A stretch of 64,000 nt of DNA from Emticicia fluvialis (GCF_024793945.1 NZ_JANUSD010000004.1:295527-359526); one strand, 5' to 3'; numbered from the stretch's first letter, positions 8,717 through 17,981 are shown. Notes: generated from the letters alone by a model not told the origin. A program made the numbers and translations.

Positions 8717-9820
8717 ATGAGTAAACACGGACGAATTCTGGTCGCCATGAGTGGCGGCATCGACAGCTCTCTGGCAGCAGTACTGCTACATGAGCAAGGT
8801 TACGAGGTCATTGGTATGACCATGAAAACCTGGGACTACGCCTCTTCTGGCGGAACAAAAAAAGAAACAGGTTGTTGCAGTCTTGATTCAATTAATGATG
8901 CCCGTAACATTGCTGTTAGTCTGGGTTTTCCGCATTATATTCTTGATATCAGAAATGAGTTTGGCGATTATGTAATTGACCATTTTACCGGAGAGTATCT
9001 GGCTGGCAGAACCCCAAACCCATGCGTACTTTGTAACACACACATTAAATGGGATGCGCTTTTGCGCCGCGCCGATAAACTTGATTGCGAGTTTATAGCC
9101 ACCGGGCACTATGCCAATATCAGAGAAGAAAACAGTCGGTATGTGATATCTAAGGGAGTAGATACCTGGAAAGACCAGAGTTATGTGCTTTGGGGTGTTT
9201 CGCAGGAAAGCCTGTCGCGTACCCAACTTCCACTGGGGCATCTTAAAAAAACAGAAATCAGGGAAATGGCTACCGAAAAGGGATTTTTTGATTTGGTAAA
9301 TAAATCTGAATCTTATGAAATTTGTTTTGTGCCAGATAACGACTACCGTGGTTTTTTGAAGCGGAGAGTTGAAGGCCTTGAAGAAAGTGTAAGGGGTGGC
9401 AACTTTGTAATGCAGGATGGCCGGGTGGTTGGTAAACATGAAGGATATCCTTTTTATACCATCGGGCAGCGTAAGGGCCTGGGTATTGCCCTTGGCAAAC
9501 CGGTTTTTGTTACTGAAATCAGAAAAGATACGAACGAGGTTGTATTGGGAGAAGAAAAAGACCTTGAAAAAGACGGAATGATGGTTGGCAAGCTGGTAAT
9601 GCAGAAATATGAAAACCTGATTGACCGTCCGCTTGAAACCATAACCAAGGTGCGTTACAAGCACGAGGGTTCGCCGGCTGAAATCATACAGGAAGGCGAC
9701 AAAATGAAAGTTTTGTTTCATGAACCTGTGAATGGCATTGCACCTGGCCAGGCCGCTGTTTTCTATGAAGGAGACGATGTAGTTGGTGGAGGATGGATTC
9801 TGAAGAGTTTCAAGCAATAA
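8717..9820 (+). CDS. mnmA: tRNA-specific 2-thiouridylase MnmA
   Basis: 367 residues. MnmA thiolates U34 of tRNA-Lys, -Glu and -Gln using persulfide sulfur and ATP. The PP-loop SGGIDSS (12-18), the catalytic Cys in NPCVLC (C103) and the second Cys in YEICFVPD (C203) are all present, as is the tRNA-binding middle domain (GQRKGLGIALGKP) and C-terminal beta-barrel. The insertion with GCCS near residue 52 is typical of Bacteroidota MnmA. It is monocistronic, with a promoter and a terminator. Sulfur could come from the SufS system encoded at 34.6 kb, which is inference. Confidence 0.97.
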   Translation: MSKHGRILVAMSGGIDSSLAAVLLHEQGYEVIGMTMKTWDYASSGGTKKETGCCSLDSINDARNIAVSLGFPHYILDIRNEFGDYVIDHFTGEYLAGRTPNPCVLCNTHIKWDALLRRADKLDCEFIATGHYANIREENSRYVISKGVDTWKDQSYVLWGVSQESLSRTQLPLGHLKKTEIREMATEKGFFDLVNKSESYEICFVPDNDYRGFLKRRVEGLEESVRGGNFVMQDGRVVGKHEGYPFYTIGQRKGLGIALGKPVFVTEIRKDTNEVVLGEEKDLEKDGMMVGKLVMQKYENLIDRPLETITKVRYKHEGSPAEIIQEGDKMKVLFHEPVNGIAPGQAAVFYEGDDVVGGGWILKSFKQ

Positions 9821-9887
9821 GGCTTTCAGAGTTGCGTTTTATTGTTTAATTGGAGGATTTAACCCGTTATTCAGAATAGTTGAGATT

Positions 9888-9927
9888 AAAAGTGCGCCAG
9901 TTTCTTATAAACCGGTGCACTTTTTTT
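9888..9927 (+). terminator. Terminator downstream of mnmA
   Basis: AAAAGTGC pairs with GCACTTTT, with an inner GTTT/AAAC extension, followed by seven T. It sits about 70 bp after the mnmA stop. Confidence 0.8.
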
Positions 9928-9988
9928 ATGATGTAGTAACAAATAAGTTATCAGGTCGTTATATTTGGGATAATTAACGGCATATTCA

Positions 9989-11623
9989 ATGAGAAAGATT
10001 TTACTATTCGTTTCAGTATTTATTTATCAGTTTTCGGCTTTGGCACAAAACCAGTATCTGGTGGTTTTTAAAGACAAAGCTAACTCTACGTATTCCGTTA
10101 ACAAACCAAAAGAGTTTCTTTCAGAGCGTTCAATACAGAGACGAGCCAAACAGAAAATAGCCATCACCGAAAGAGACCTGCCACCTAATACGGCCTATCT
10201 GGCTGAACTATCTAAAGCCGGTGCAAAAGTTTTGTATAAATCCCGCTGGCTGAATGCAGCGTTGATAGAAACCAATACCGCCACATTAGATAAGATTCTG
10301 AAATTTTCTTTTGTTAAGGGTCTGGAGGGCGCTGGCGATATCCGCAATGCCCGTTTGAATACCGATGCCGTCGTTAAAACCAAAAAAGATAAATTTGCTG
10401 CTGAGCGCACAGCCGACAACAGCTTATCGCAAACCCAGTTAGCCATGTTAGGTGCAGATAAGCTGCATCAGCGAGGTTTCAAAGGTGAAGGTATGCTGAT
10501 AGGCGTGCTGGATGCCGGATTTCTTAATGCGAATAATCTAACTTTTTTTAAAGATTTATATGCCGAAAACAGGGTGCTTGGAACCTACGACTTTGTAGCC
10601 AATGAAAAAAGCGTTTATGAAGACGATAACCACGGCACACGCGTATTGTCTTGTATGGCTGCCTATGAAGATGGTAAAATAGTTGGTACGGCCTACAAAG
10701 CCTCTTATTTATTGTTGCGGACTGAAGATACGGCATCTGAAACCAGACGCGAAGAGGCCAACTGGCTTTTTGGTGCTGAAATGGCCGATAGCGTAGGGGT
10801 AGATGTTATTAATTCTTCTTTAGGATATACTACTTTTGACGACCCAAGTCAAGACTACAAGCGTACAGATCTTAACGGAGACAGAGCCCTGGCAACACGG
10901 GCGGCAGATTGGGCAGCCCAGGCTGGTATTTTGGTAGTTACATCTGCCGGAAACGAGGGTAACGATAGCTGGAAATACATTGGCACACCTGCCGATGCTG
11001 ATTCGGTGATTGCAGTGGGGGCGGTATCTGCCTCAAGAGTGATAGCTTCTTTTAGTTCTTATGGTCCTTCTGCCGACGGTCGGGTAAAACCTGAGTTGGC
11101 CGCTATGGGGCAAAGTACATTGGTAGGCGGGGCAAATAATACTATTGTAAATAGCAATGGTACTTCGTTTGCTTCTCCATTGCTGGCTGGTTTTGCAGCG
11201 TCTTTCTGGCAGGCTTATCCTGAATTTAACAATATGCAGATACGCGATTTCCTGATACGGTCTGCCAGTCAGTACGAATCACCAGACGACAGACTTGGTT
11301 ATGGAATACCCAATTTTGAAAAAGCAGCGCAACTGGCAGAACTTGAACAGCTGAAAGCGGTTATAAAAAAAGAAGGTAGAGACGTGGCCGTTTTCCCAAA
11401 TCCGTTTAATGAAAAAACAGGAGCCGTAAAAGTGTGGATACTGAAAGATAATGCCGGCAAAAACTTTGAGTTTAATCTTGTAGACATGACCGGAAAGGTT
11501 ATCTGGTCTATGGTTACTGACCAAAGATATGTAACGTTGCCATCAGACTATTGGCAGGCCAATTATATTTTAAAAGTAAAAGGAGAAAATCTTAATTTTT
11601 CTACCAGGGTCATAAGAAATTAG
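9989..11623 (+). CDS. S8 family serine peptidase with T9SS sorting domain
   Basis: 544 residues. Signal peptide (1-19), propeptide, then a subtilisin domain with the catalytic triad D175 (VLDAGF), H215 (DDNHGTRV) and S393 (GTSFASP); the oxyanion Asn lies in SAGNEG (about 319-324). The C-terminus (about 465-544) begins VFPNPF and ends in a beta-strand, Lys/Arg-rich tail typical of type A sorting domains, which direct secretion by the type IX system and attachment to the surface. It is therefore a surface or secreted protease. The T9SS machinery itself is not in this window. It stands alone and is convergent with the glycosyltransferase gene. Confidence 0.95.
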   Translation: MRKILLFVSVFIYQFSALAQNQYLVVFKDKANSTYSVNKPKEFLSERSIQRRAKQKIAITERDLPPNTAYLAELSKAGAKVLYKSRWLNAALIETNTATLDKILKFSFVKGLEGAGDIRNARLNTDAVVKTKKDKFAAERTADNSLSQTQLAMLGADKLHQRGFKGEGMLIGVLDAGFLNANNLTFFKDLYAENRVLGTYDFVANEKSVYEDDNHGTRVLSCMAAYEDGKIVGTAYKASYLLLRTEDTASETRREEANWLFGAEMADSVGVDVINSSLGYTTFDDPSQDYKRTDLNGDRALATRAADWAAQAGILVVTSAGNEGNDSWKYIGTPADADSVIAVGAVSASRVIASFSSYGPSADGRVKPELAAMGQSTLVGGANNTIVNSNGTSFASPLLAGFAASFWQAYPEFNNMQIRDFLIRSASQYESPDDRLGYGIPNFEKAAQLAELEQLKAVIKKEGRDVAVFPNPFNEKTGAVKVWILKDNAGKNFEFNLVDMTGKVIWSMVTDQRYVTLPSDYWQANYILKVKGENLNFSTRVIRN

Positions 11624-11688
11624 ACGAATATCCGGCTGAAGAATAGCGCCAGCGGTAGTTAACTTTTAGGGCGCATCTGAATTTTAAA

Positions 11689-12561
11689 TTAAATTAGCTT
11701 ATAATTTTTATATTCGCCGATCCGCCAGCCTGTCAGCCGTTCAATGAAAAACAAAACCTTGTTTTTTAAAGAGTACTTTTTTTCTGCTACATTGAAATGA
11801 AAGTTCCAGTCGGCATTTTCAATTCTACTACGCATTACTTGAGGGTGTGTTCCATGAAATACACTTAACGAATCAATTTTAGAATAATCGAATTCGGTAT
11901 CTGCCAGTTGCATTTTCTCTATTTCTTCAGGTGTATGCCAAAGCGCATGGAAACTCCTGACTTTTTCGGCCATTTTCTTTGGGGGCCTCACCCAGCCGTA
12001 ATGGTAAATATGCGCATCAATAGGTTTTACACACAACTTGGTATTATCTGTTTTTCTGAAACCCTGGGCATCGCGGTAAGAAACCACGTTTCCTGTATGT
12101 CTGAAAACCCTTATTTCGTTTCTATACCATTTTCTGGAGTCGGCCACATAATTAAACGATCCATAAAAGTGGGTGTACTTAAATAGTAAGCCTTCTACTT
12201 CTAAATCAGCCGCATATTGTTTCATAGCCAGCCTGATGGCATTATGGTATTGCTCATGCACTACCTCGTCGCACTGAATATAAAAGGCCCAGGTGGTATC
12301 TTTACTAATGGCATCAATTGCCTTATTGGTTTCTACTGCCAGTACACGTCCACCAGTTTTCAGGGTTTCGTCCCATTCGGTTTCAATAATCTTTATTTTA
12401 TCCGATTTTATGGATTGAATGAGCGACAGGGTCTCGTCTTCTGATTTTCCGACGGCAACTACAAATTCATCACATAGGGGTAAAACCGAAGTGATGGCTT
12501 CCAGGGCAGGGTAATCATATTTAATAGCGTTCCGTACTATGGTAAAACCTGTTACTTTCAT
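11689..12561 (-). CDS. Family 2-type glycosyltransferase
   Basis: 290 residues with a GT-A fold start: a nucleotide-binding strand (FTIVRNAIKYDYPALEAI), VVAVGKSEDET, and WAFYIQCDEVVHEQY, in which the Cys-Asp-Glu takes the position of the usual DXD metal site. The C-terminal part is rich in Trp and His (YHYGWVRPPKKMAEK). The acceptor cannot be told; a cell-surface glycan is the usual target. It overlaps the NUDIX gene by four bases (ATGA), so the two are translationally coupled, which is an odd pairing for a glycosyltransferase. Confidence 0.85.
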   Translation of the reverse strand: MKVTGFTIVRNAIKYDYPALEAITSVLPLCDEFVVAVGKSEDETLSLIQSIKSDKIKIIETEWDETLKTGGRVLAVETNKAIDAISKDTTWAFYIQCDEVVHEQYHNAIRLAMKQYAADLEVEGLLFKYTHFYGSFNYVADSRKWYRNEIRVFRHTGNVVSYRDAQGFRKTDNTKLCVKPIDAHIYHYGWVRPPKKMAEKVRSFHALWHTPEEIEKMQLADTEFDYSKIDSLSVFHGTHPQVMRSRIENADWNFHFNVAEKKYSLKNKVLFFIERLTGWRIGEYKNYKLI

Positions 12562-13100
12562 AATGCCCTTAGTGTTTTTCGTACCATTCTCATCATTGAT
12601 TCAGAATCATTCAGGCTTTCAACGCTGGCAAGTTCAACCCACTGCAGGCCGTTTGATTCTTCGTTTACTAATAAAGGTAGCGTTTTATCGGCGCTGAACA
12701 AAAATCGAACGTCATAATGCAAATGTGCCGGTATGCCTTTTCGTTCGGGTATAGTGTGTATATCAATGTCAAATATGTCGTTGCTTATTACATTTATTGC
12801 ATTCAGGCCGGTTTCTTCTTGTGCTTCTTTCAGGGCAACGCGTAGAACGTCATTATCACCGTCGCAATGTCCGCCAGGTTGAAACCATTTGTTCAGTTTT
12901 CTATGATGCATCAATAATACAAACTGCCCTGAATCGTCCAGAATCCACGCTGACCCCGTTACATGCCCGATAAGCAGCTCTCTGTCAAAGCATTGATCAT
13001 TGTTTTGAACAAATGCTGTCATTTGTTCTTTCATGGCCGATTCACCGGCATCAGCTCCTGTATGATTGTGAAGCAATTCAAGCAATTTTTTTCGATGCAT
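12558..13100 (-). CDS. NUDIX hydrolase
   Basis: 180 residues with a NUDIX fold: KLNKWFQPGGHCDGDNDVLRVALKEAQEETGL spans the Nudix box. The box is slightly degenerate: the first Glu is replaced by Asp/Asn and the Arg of REXXEE by Lys, while the metal-binding EE of EAQEE is kept. Such proteins split nucleoside diphosphates linked to another moiety. The N-terminal about 45 residues are an extra helical part. First gene of a two-gene unit with the glycosyltransferase, possibly acting on a nucleotide-sugar, which is inference from the coupling. Confidence 0.88.
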   Translation of the reverse strand: MHRKKLLELLHNHTGADAGESAMKEQMTAFVQNNDQCFDRELLIGHVTGSAWILDDSGQFVLLMHHRKLNKWFQPGGHCDGDNDVLRVALKEAQEETGLNAINVISNDIFDIDIHTIPERKGIPAHLHYDVRFLFSADKTLPLLVNEESNGLQWVELASVESLNDSESMMRMVRKTLRAL

Positions 13101-13165
13101 ACCTCAATTTATTGTTAATTTGCATCGAAAATTAGTTTAATAAAACAACGAAACATCACAATTAC

Positions 13166-14047
13166 ATGAAAAAAATTACGACTTTTATTACAAGTTGTTT
13201 ATTGTCAGCAACTTATACTTTTGCTCAGGTTGCTCCTGCTCCAAGCCCGGCCGCTACGGTGTCTCAGGTTGTTGGTACTACAAAAATTTCGGTTGATTAT
13301 TCCCGCCCTGCCTTAAGAGGCCGTGAGATATTCGGCAAGTTAATTCCTTTCGATAAAGTGTACCGTACAGGCGCTAATGCAGCTACAAAAATTGAAACCT
13401 CGGCAGATATAACCGTGCAAGGCAATATTCTGAAAGCCGGTAAATATGCCATTATGTCTATACCAAATGCCAATAGCTGGACAGTTATTTTCAGCAAAGA
13501 CCTGAATGTTACAGAGCAAAATTATAGTCAGTCAAACGATGTATTGCGTGTAACAGCCACCCCGAAGGCAGTACCGGCGGTAGAATCATTCACTATTGAT
13601 TTTTCTGATGTGAAAGACGATGCTGCCAACCTGAATATTTCGTGGGAAAAAACCAAAGTAACTCTGGCTATTGGTGTTGATAATGTAAAAGCCATGGAAG
13701 CAGCGATTGCCATTAAAAGCAACGATGCAGCAGCGGCATTTCAGCAAGCGGCAGAGTATATGTTTCAAAAAGGTCTTGATTTGAATAGCGCGTTGTCGAT
13801 GGTCGATAAATCATTGGCCCTGAAAGAAAATTTTCGCAACAACTGGGTGAAAGCACAGATTCTTGACAAACAAGGTAAACCTGCTGAAGCATTGGTTTTT
13901 GCACTTAAAGCACAGACTTTAGGTAACGGTGACGGCGTTTATCCGTTCTTTAAAGACAGTATTGAAAAGGGAATCAGCGAAATAAAAGCTAAAATTCCTG
14001 CTGTTCCTGAGCCGGCCACAAATACAAAAAAGAAAAAGAAGGCCTGA
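13166..14047 (+). CDS. DUF2911 domain protein, secreted
   Basis: 293 residues: a signal peptide (1-20), a DUF2911 beta domain (about 25-170, with ISVDYSRPALRGREIFG and VYRTGANAATKIETS, both family hallmarks), then a helical TPR-like tail (about 175-270) and a final basic TKKKKKA. DUF2911 proteins are Bacteroidota periplasmic proteins of unknown function. Single gene, followed at once by a strong terminator. Confidence 0.93.
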   Translation: MKKITTFITSCLLSATYTFAQVAPAPSPAATVSQVVGTTKISVDYSRPALRGREIFGKLIPFDKVYRTGANAATKIETSADITVQGNILKAGKYAIMSIPNANSWTVIFSKDLNVTEQNYSQSNDVLRVTATPKAVPAVESFTIDFSDVKDDAANLNISWEKTKVTLAIGVDNVKAMEAAIAIKSNDAAAAFQQAAEYMFQKGLDLNSALSMVDKSLALKENFRNNWVKAQILDKQGKPAEALVFALKAQTLGNGDGVYPFFKDSIEKGISEIKAKIPAVPEPATNTKKKKKA

Positions 14048-14070
14048 TTTGATTCAGAGCTTTTGAATTG

Positions 14071-14108
14071 TCCCGGCCATGAATTGAATCTGGCCGGGAT
14101 TTTTTTTG
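14071..14108 (+). terminator. Terminator after the DUF2911 gene
   Basis: TCCCGGCC pairs with GGCCGGGA across a short loop, followed by eight T. It starts 24 bp after the stop. The remaining roughly 170 bp up to the transporter gene holds no element I can name. Confidence 0.92.
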
Positions 14109-14280
14109 CAGCAGATTCAAAAGGCAATTCAAAGAAAATCATTCAGTTATTTGATGAAATAAGATTTCCAACTAATTTTAAGTCATTAAGAAACTAAACC
14201 GGACCCAATGCGAATTATGGTATAGAGTAAAGGCACTCAATTAATAATTTGCTTAATCACCCATTCACTCATTACCTTAA

Positions 14281-15066
14281 ATGGCAACTGAATCAATCGC
14301 TTCAAAGAAGCAGACTCTTTATATTATTTTATGCGGCATTTTTCTAACTAATGCCATTATAGCTGAAATAATAGGTTCAAAAATCTTTTCTGTTGAACAA
14401 ACCTTGGGTATTGCACCCATGCAGCTACCGCTCTTTGGTCAAAAGTTTGACTTCAATATGTCGGCGGGGGTACTTAACTGGCCCTTTGTATTTGTTACTT
14501 CTGATATTATCAATGAGTATTTCGGTAAAAAGGGGGTGAGAAAAATCTCTTACCTAACGGCCATGCTTATTGCTTACGCCTTTGTAATCATTTATATTTC
14601 TACTATTGTTACTCCGGCTCAGTTCTGGGTTAACCATAACAACAAAGATTTTTCAGGCAATGCACTGAATATTAATGATGCATACAAAATTATTTTCCGT
14701 CAGGGGCTGGGGATTATCCTGGGTTCAATTATTGCATTTTTAGTAGGGCAAATACTTGATGCTACTGTTTTTCATTGGTTGCGTACTTATACAAACAACA
14801 AAATGATTTGGCTGAGAGCCACGGGCTCCACATTGGTGTCCCAGTTGATTGATAGTTACGTGGTAGTATTTATTGCTTTTTATGTCTTTAATAACTGGAC
14901 CTTAACGGAGGTATTTACAACCGGAACGAATAACTATATCTATAAATTTGTAGTGGCGGTGTTACTGACACCAGTGATATACCTGGCACATGGTATGATA
15001 GATAAGTATCTGGGCAAAGAACATGCCCATAAAATAATTGATGAGGCTACTTTTACGCCGATGTAA
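14281..15066 (+). CDS. Queuosine precursor transporter (YhhQ/VUT family)
   Basis: 261 residues, polytopic with about six helices. The family pattern is clear: an early GSKIF, the VFVTSDIINEYFGKKGVRKISYL block (about 68-90), and a late STLVSQLIDSYVVVFIAFY. YhhQ proteins import preQ0/preQ1 for queuosine synthesis. It has full length plus a slightly longer central loop. No preQ1 riboswitch motif is visible upstream and no que gene lies next to it. Confidence 0.92.
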   Translation: MATESIASKKQTLYIILCGIFLTNAIIAEIIGSKIFSVEQTLGIAPMQLPLFGQKFDFNMSAGVLNWPFVFVTSDIINEYFGKKGVRKISYLTAMLIAYAFVIIYISTIVTPAQFWVNHNNKDFSGNALNINDAYKIIFRQGLGIILGSIIAFLVGQILDATVFHWLRTYTNNKMIWLRATGSTLVSQLIDSYVVVFIAFYVFNNWTLTEVFTTGTNNYIYKFVVAVLLTPVIYLAHGMIDKYLGKEHAHKIIDEATFTPM

Positions 15067-15111
15067 CACGGAGTGCCACTCCGTGGAACGTTCGGCGGAG
15101 TGATACTCCGC
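15067..15111. repeat. Two tandem short palindromes with a GGAGT-N3-ACTCC core
   Basis: CACGGAGT-GCC-ACTCCGTG (15067-15085) and GCGGAGT-GAT-ACTCCGC (15095-15111) share the same core and 3-nt loop but differ in outer bases. They begin directly at the stop codon of the transporter gene. Lacking a T-run, they look more like dispersed intergenic palindromes than terminators. Confidence 0.6.
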
Positions 15112-15133
15112 AGTGGGTTAAAGGGCAGCCAGA

Positions 15134-15295
15134 TTACTGCTCTTTAACCTCAGGTAATTTAGAAAAATCTACATTACAAGTGCCGCATCCTTTGGCACAA
15201 CCTCCATTTTTGGCTGTAAATTGTTTTCTGACCATGTTGCCCAAATAAGCCAGGGCGCCCAGAAAAACCGCTCCGATTATAATATTTTCAATCAT
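15134..15295 (-). CDS. FeoB-associated-type Cys-rich membrane protein
   Basis: A 53-residue ORF. One hydrophobic helix (IIIGAVFLGALAYLG, about residues 5-19) is followed by a basic stretch and a cysteine cluster GGCAKGCGTCN (Cys at 33, 37 and 40), the pattern of FeoB-associated Cys-rich membrane proteins. No feoA or feoB is present here. Its start codon overlaps the stop of the upstream DinB gene as ATGA, so the two are translationally coupled. The family may serve iron or metal handling at the membrane; the role is not established. Confidence 0.8.
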   Translation of the reverse strand: MIENIIIGAVFLGALAYLGNMVRKQFTAKNGGCAKGCGTCNVDFSKLPEVKEQ

Positions 15296-15819
15296 CTTTT
15301 TCCTAATGCTTGCAAAATGTGTTGGTAATGGTGTTCAGAATGCCAGGCATATAAAGCGATAACTTCCTGAATTTCAAACGACTTCTGGTATCCACCATGA
15401 TAATAAGTTTTCTTTAAAGACACTTCATCAAGGCTCCTGAACAGATAGACCATCCGCTGGTGTACACCTTCTAAAATTTGTAATGAAGGTTTAATGGGTA
15501 AACTATGGTCTGGTAATTGCGCCCATGCACCTTCATCATAACCTTTTATTGCAGGATTTTGTTCAGTTAAAGCAAACCGAATACGGGTAAACATATGGAT
15601 ATGGCTCTCGGCCATGTGATGAACCACCTGGCGGACAGTCCAACCACCCTGCCTGTAAGGTGTGTCCAGTTCTTCGTCATTCAATTTGGCCGTCAGCGCT
15701 TTTAACCGGGCCGGAAGTTCTTCCATTACTTTTATATGAGCATTGGTATCGGCAAGCGTGTATTCCCTGCCATATACAAAATCGCCAATAGGGTATTTTA
15801 GTTGTTCAAAAGTAAGCAT
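15292..15819 (-). CDS. YfiT/BstA-like DinB-fold metal-dependent hydrolase
   Basis: 175 residues of the DinB four-helix fold. The conserved His residues are in VVHHMAESHIHM (about 66-77) and YAWHSEHHYQHI (about 157-168), the metal-binding positions of the YfiT group, several of which are bacillithiol S-transferases. The N-terminal LKYPIGDF is also typical of YfiT proteins. Bacteroidota that make bacillithiol usually carry this gene, and a bacilliredoxin is encoded at 36.7 kb. Likely role: detoxification by thiol transfer. It is coupled to the small Cys-rich protein downstream. Confidence 0.88.
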   Translation of the reverse strand: MLTFEQLKYPIGDFVYGREYTLADTNAHIKVMEELPARLKALTAKLNDEELDTPYRQGGWTVRQVVHHMAESHIHMFTRIRFALTEQNPAIKGYDEGAWAQLPDHSLPIKPSLQILEGVHQRMVYLFRSLDEVSLKKTYYHGGYQKSFEIQEVIALYAWHSEHHYQHILQALGKR

Positions 15820-15840
15820 AAAAAAGAAATTGTATTAAAT

Positions 15841-16647
15841 TCAGAACCAATGTTTTTGAATCTCATCGAGCAGCTCTTTATGAACTGCCGAACCAGCCAC
15901 TACATCGCCCCTGAAAAGGTGTTCGCCCGTGCCTGAAAAATCTGATACAAACCCACCTGCCTCGGTAATTAGCAGAATTCCTGCAGCCATGTCCCACGAA
16001 TTAAGGTTGTATTCGTAGAAACCATCAAAATAACCACATGAAACATAGGCGAGGTCAATAGCTGCCGAGCCCATGCGGCGTAAACCATGCGTTTTCTGCA
16101 TCAACGATTCCAGTATCTTCAGGTATTTGTCCTGATTATCAAACTTGTAATAAGGGAAACCTGTAGATAACAGGCTTTCTCCCAGATGTTTATTAGCCGA
16201 TACGCTGATGGCCTCACCATTTCTGAAAGCGCCTCCTCCTTTGGTAGCAGAGAAAACCTCTCCTGTGCAAACATTATAAACCACACCTACCAGCACATCT
16301 TTACCTTGAGCTAATGCCAAGCTTACCGAATAATTAGGCAAACCGTGTATAAAATTGGCCGTTCCGTCCAGCGGATCAATAATCCAGTTTAAGCCATCAA
16401 AATCTTTGGTTTCTACAGTTCCTTCTTCTGTTATAAATCCTGCCTCAGGCAAAATAGTTTCCAGTCTGCCTACTATCATTTTTTCTGTTTCTTTATCAAC
16501 GTACGAAACTACATTATTGGTGGCCTTGTATTCTACCGATGCCGTGCTGAACTTCTTGGCTTCTGAAGCAATAAATTCTCCTGCTTCCTTTGCAACCAGA
16601 ACAACTTCACTGCATATTTTTTCTAAATCCGCTAAGTTTTGTGACAT
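15841..16647 (-). CDS. suhB: Inositol monophosphatase family protein
   Basis: 268 residues. Metal-binding motifs of the Mg-dependent phosphatase family: ITEEG (about 79-83), DPLDGTANFIHG (about 98-109) and NSWDMAAG (about 216-223). The reaction is hydrolysis of inositol-1-phosphate or a related sugar phosphate; in Bacteroidota the physiological substrate is uncertain. Family-standard length. It reads in the same direction as the DinB gene 21 bp downstream, so an operon of three genes is likely. The upstream 260 bp gap to the divergent Ldh gene shows no clear element. Confidence 0.9.
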   Translation of the reverse strand: MSQNLADLEKICSEVVLVAKEAGEFIASEAKKFSTASVEYKATNNVVSYVDKETEKMIVGRLETILPEAGFITEEGTVETKDFDGLNWIIDPLDGTANFIHGLPNYSVSLALAQGKDVLVGVVYNVCTGEVFSATKGGGAFRNGEAISVSANKHLGESLLSTGFPYYKFDNQDKYLKILESLMQKTHGLRRMGSAAIDLAYVSCGYFDGFYEYNLNSWDMAAGILLITEAGGFVSDFSGTGEHLFRGDVVAGSAVHKELLDEIQKHWF

Positions 16648-16907
16648 TTTTTGCTTTTTGTGTGTTTAAAATTTATTAAACTTTCTTTGATTTAATGCCC
16701 AGTTTATTTGGCTGATGCGGTTGTTTTTGCCAACCGTTGGGTATTAAAATTTGTTGTTTGTGATGGCAATTTTAAGAAAAAATATTTGCTTTGTCGTTGT
16801 TTTATTTTGTGCGTTTGCAAAATAATTACTTAAAAGAAAAATATTAACACTTAGTTAATAGAACACCGCTGATAACCAGCGCTTTGTAGGTTTGATTTTA
16901 AAATATA

Positions 16908-17981
16908 ATGAACATTAAAGAAAAGAGACTCAGACAATTTACCGAAAGAATATTTCAGGCACTAGGCTGTTCAACTAAGGATGCTAAACTGGCAGCAGAT
17001 GTGCTGATTACTGCCGATTTAAGAGGAGTAGATTCTCATGGTACTGCCAGATTAGTTGGCTATGTAAGATTATATGATAATGGCCGCCTGAATCCTGCAC
17101 CGCAAATCAGAATTATCCATGAAACACCTTCCACGGCAGTTATAGACGGCGATAAAGGCCTTGGCTTGGTAGTAGCGCCATTTGCCATGAAAGTAGCCAT
17201 GAAGAAAGCCAAAAAATACGGCTCAGGATGGATTTCGGTACAGAACTCAAACCATTTCGGGATAGCCGGTTACCATTCAATGCTTGCTTTGCAGAATGAT
17301 ATGATCGGCTGGGCCATGACAAACGCCGCCCCGTTGGTAGTACCTACTTTTGCTACCGAAATGATGTTGGGTACAAACCCGATTGCGGTGTCTGTTCCGG
17401 CTGGTAATCAGCCACCGTTTGTGGCCGACTTTGCAACAACCGCAGTGGCCTATGGCAAAATGGAAATTTTGCAAAGAAAAGGTCTGCCTGCTCCGATAGG
17501 ATGGGTGCAGGATGCAGCGGGTATGCCGACTCATGATGCCAATGCAGTTAAAAATGGTGGGGGTTTATTGCCCTTGGGAGGTGACCGCGAACACGGCAGC
17601 CATAAAGGGTATGGGCTGGGTGCTGTTGTAGATATTTTTTCAGGCGTTTTATCAGGTGCTAACTTTGGCCCCTGGGTTCCGCCTTTTGCAACGGCGGGTT
17701 TTCATGGTGTGGCAGCCGAACAGGTGGGTAAAGGCACTGGGCATTTTCTGGGTGCCATGCGGATTGACGGTTTCAGACCCAAAGAAGAGTTTAAGGCCAG
17801 TATGGATACATGGATTGAGCGTTTCAGAGCCGCTAAGCATGTTGAAGGCAACCCGGTTGTAATACCCGGAGACCCGGAACGCGAGCTGGAGAAAATCAGA
17901 AGAGCAGACGGAATACCTTTGAATGAAAAGGTGGTAGAAGATTTACAAACATTGGCTGAACGCTTTGGCGTGAAATTCTGA
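16908..17981 (+). CDS. Ldh family (malate/L-lactate/ureidoglycolate type) oxidoreductase
   Basis: 357 residues of the NAD(P)-dependent MDH/LDH type-2 family. Typical blocks: ADLRGVDSHGTARL (about 42-55, with the catalytic His), SNHFGIAGYHS (about 118-128), MTNAAPLVVP and GTNPIAVSVP. The exact substrate (malate, lactate, sulfolactate or ureidoglycolate) cannot be read from sequence. Single gene, divergent from suhB. Confidence 0.9.
   Translation: MNIKEKRLRQFTERIFQALGCSTKDAKLAADVLITADLRGVDSHGTARLVGYVRLYDNGRLNPAPQIRIIHETPSTAVIDGDKGLGLVVAPFAMKVAMKKAKKYGSGWISVQNSNHFGIAGYHSMLALQNDMIGWAMTNAAPLVVPTFATEMMLGTNPIAVSVPAGNQPPFVADFATTAVAYGKMEILQRKGLPAPIGWVQDAAGMPTHDANAVKNGGGLLPLGGDREHGSHKGYGLGAVVDIFSGVLSGANFGPWVPPFATAGFHGVAAEQVGKGTGHFLGAMRIDGFRPKEEFKASMDTWIERFRAAKHVEGNPVVIPGDPERELEKIRRADGIPLNEKVVEDLQTLAERFGVKF

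Noticed and set aside
8888..9817. 309-codon antisense ORF across mnmA
   Set aside because: It is a shadow of mnmA; the mnmA frame has all catalytic motifs and the antisense protein shows no family pattern.
14109..14280. preQ1 riboswitch before the queuosine precursor transporter
   Set aside because: No CTACACC-type core or A-rich tail pairing is visible.
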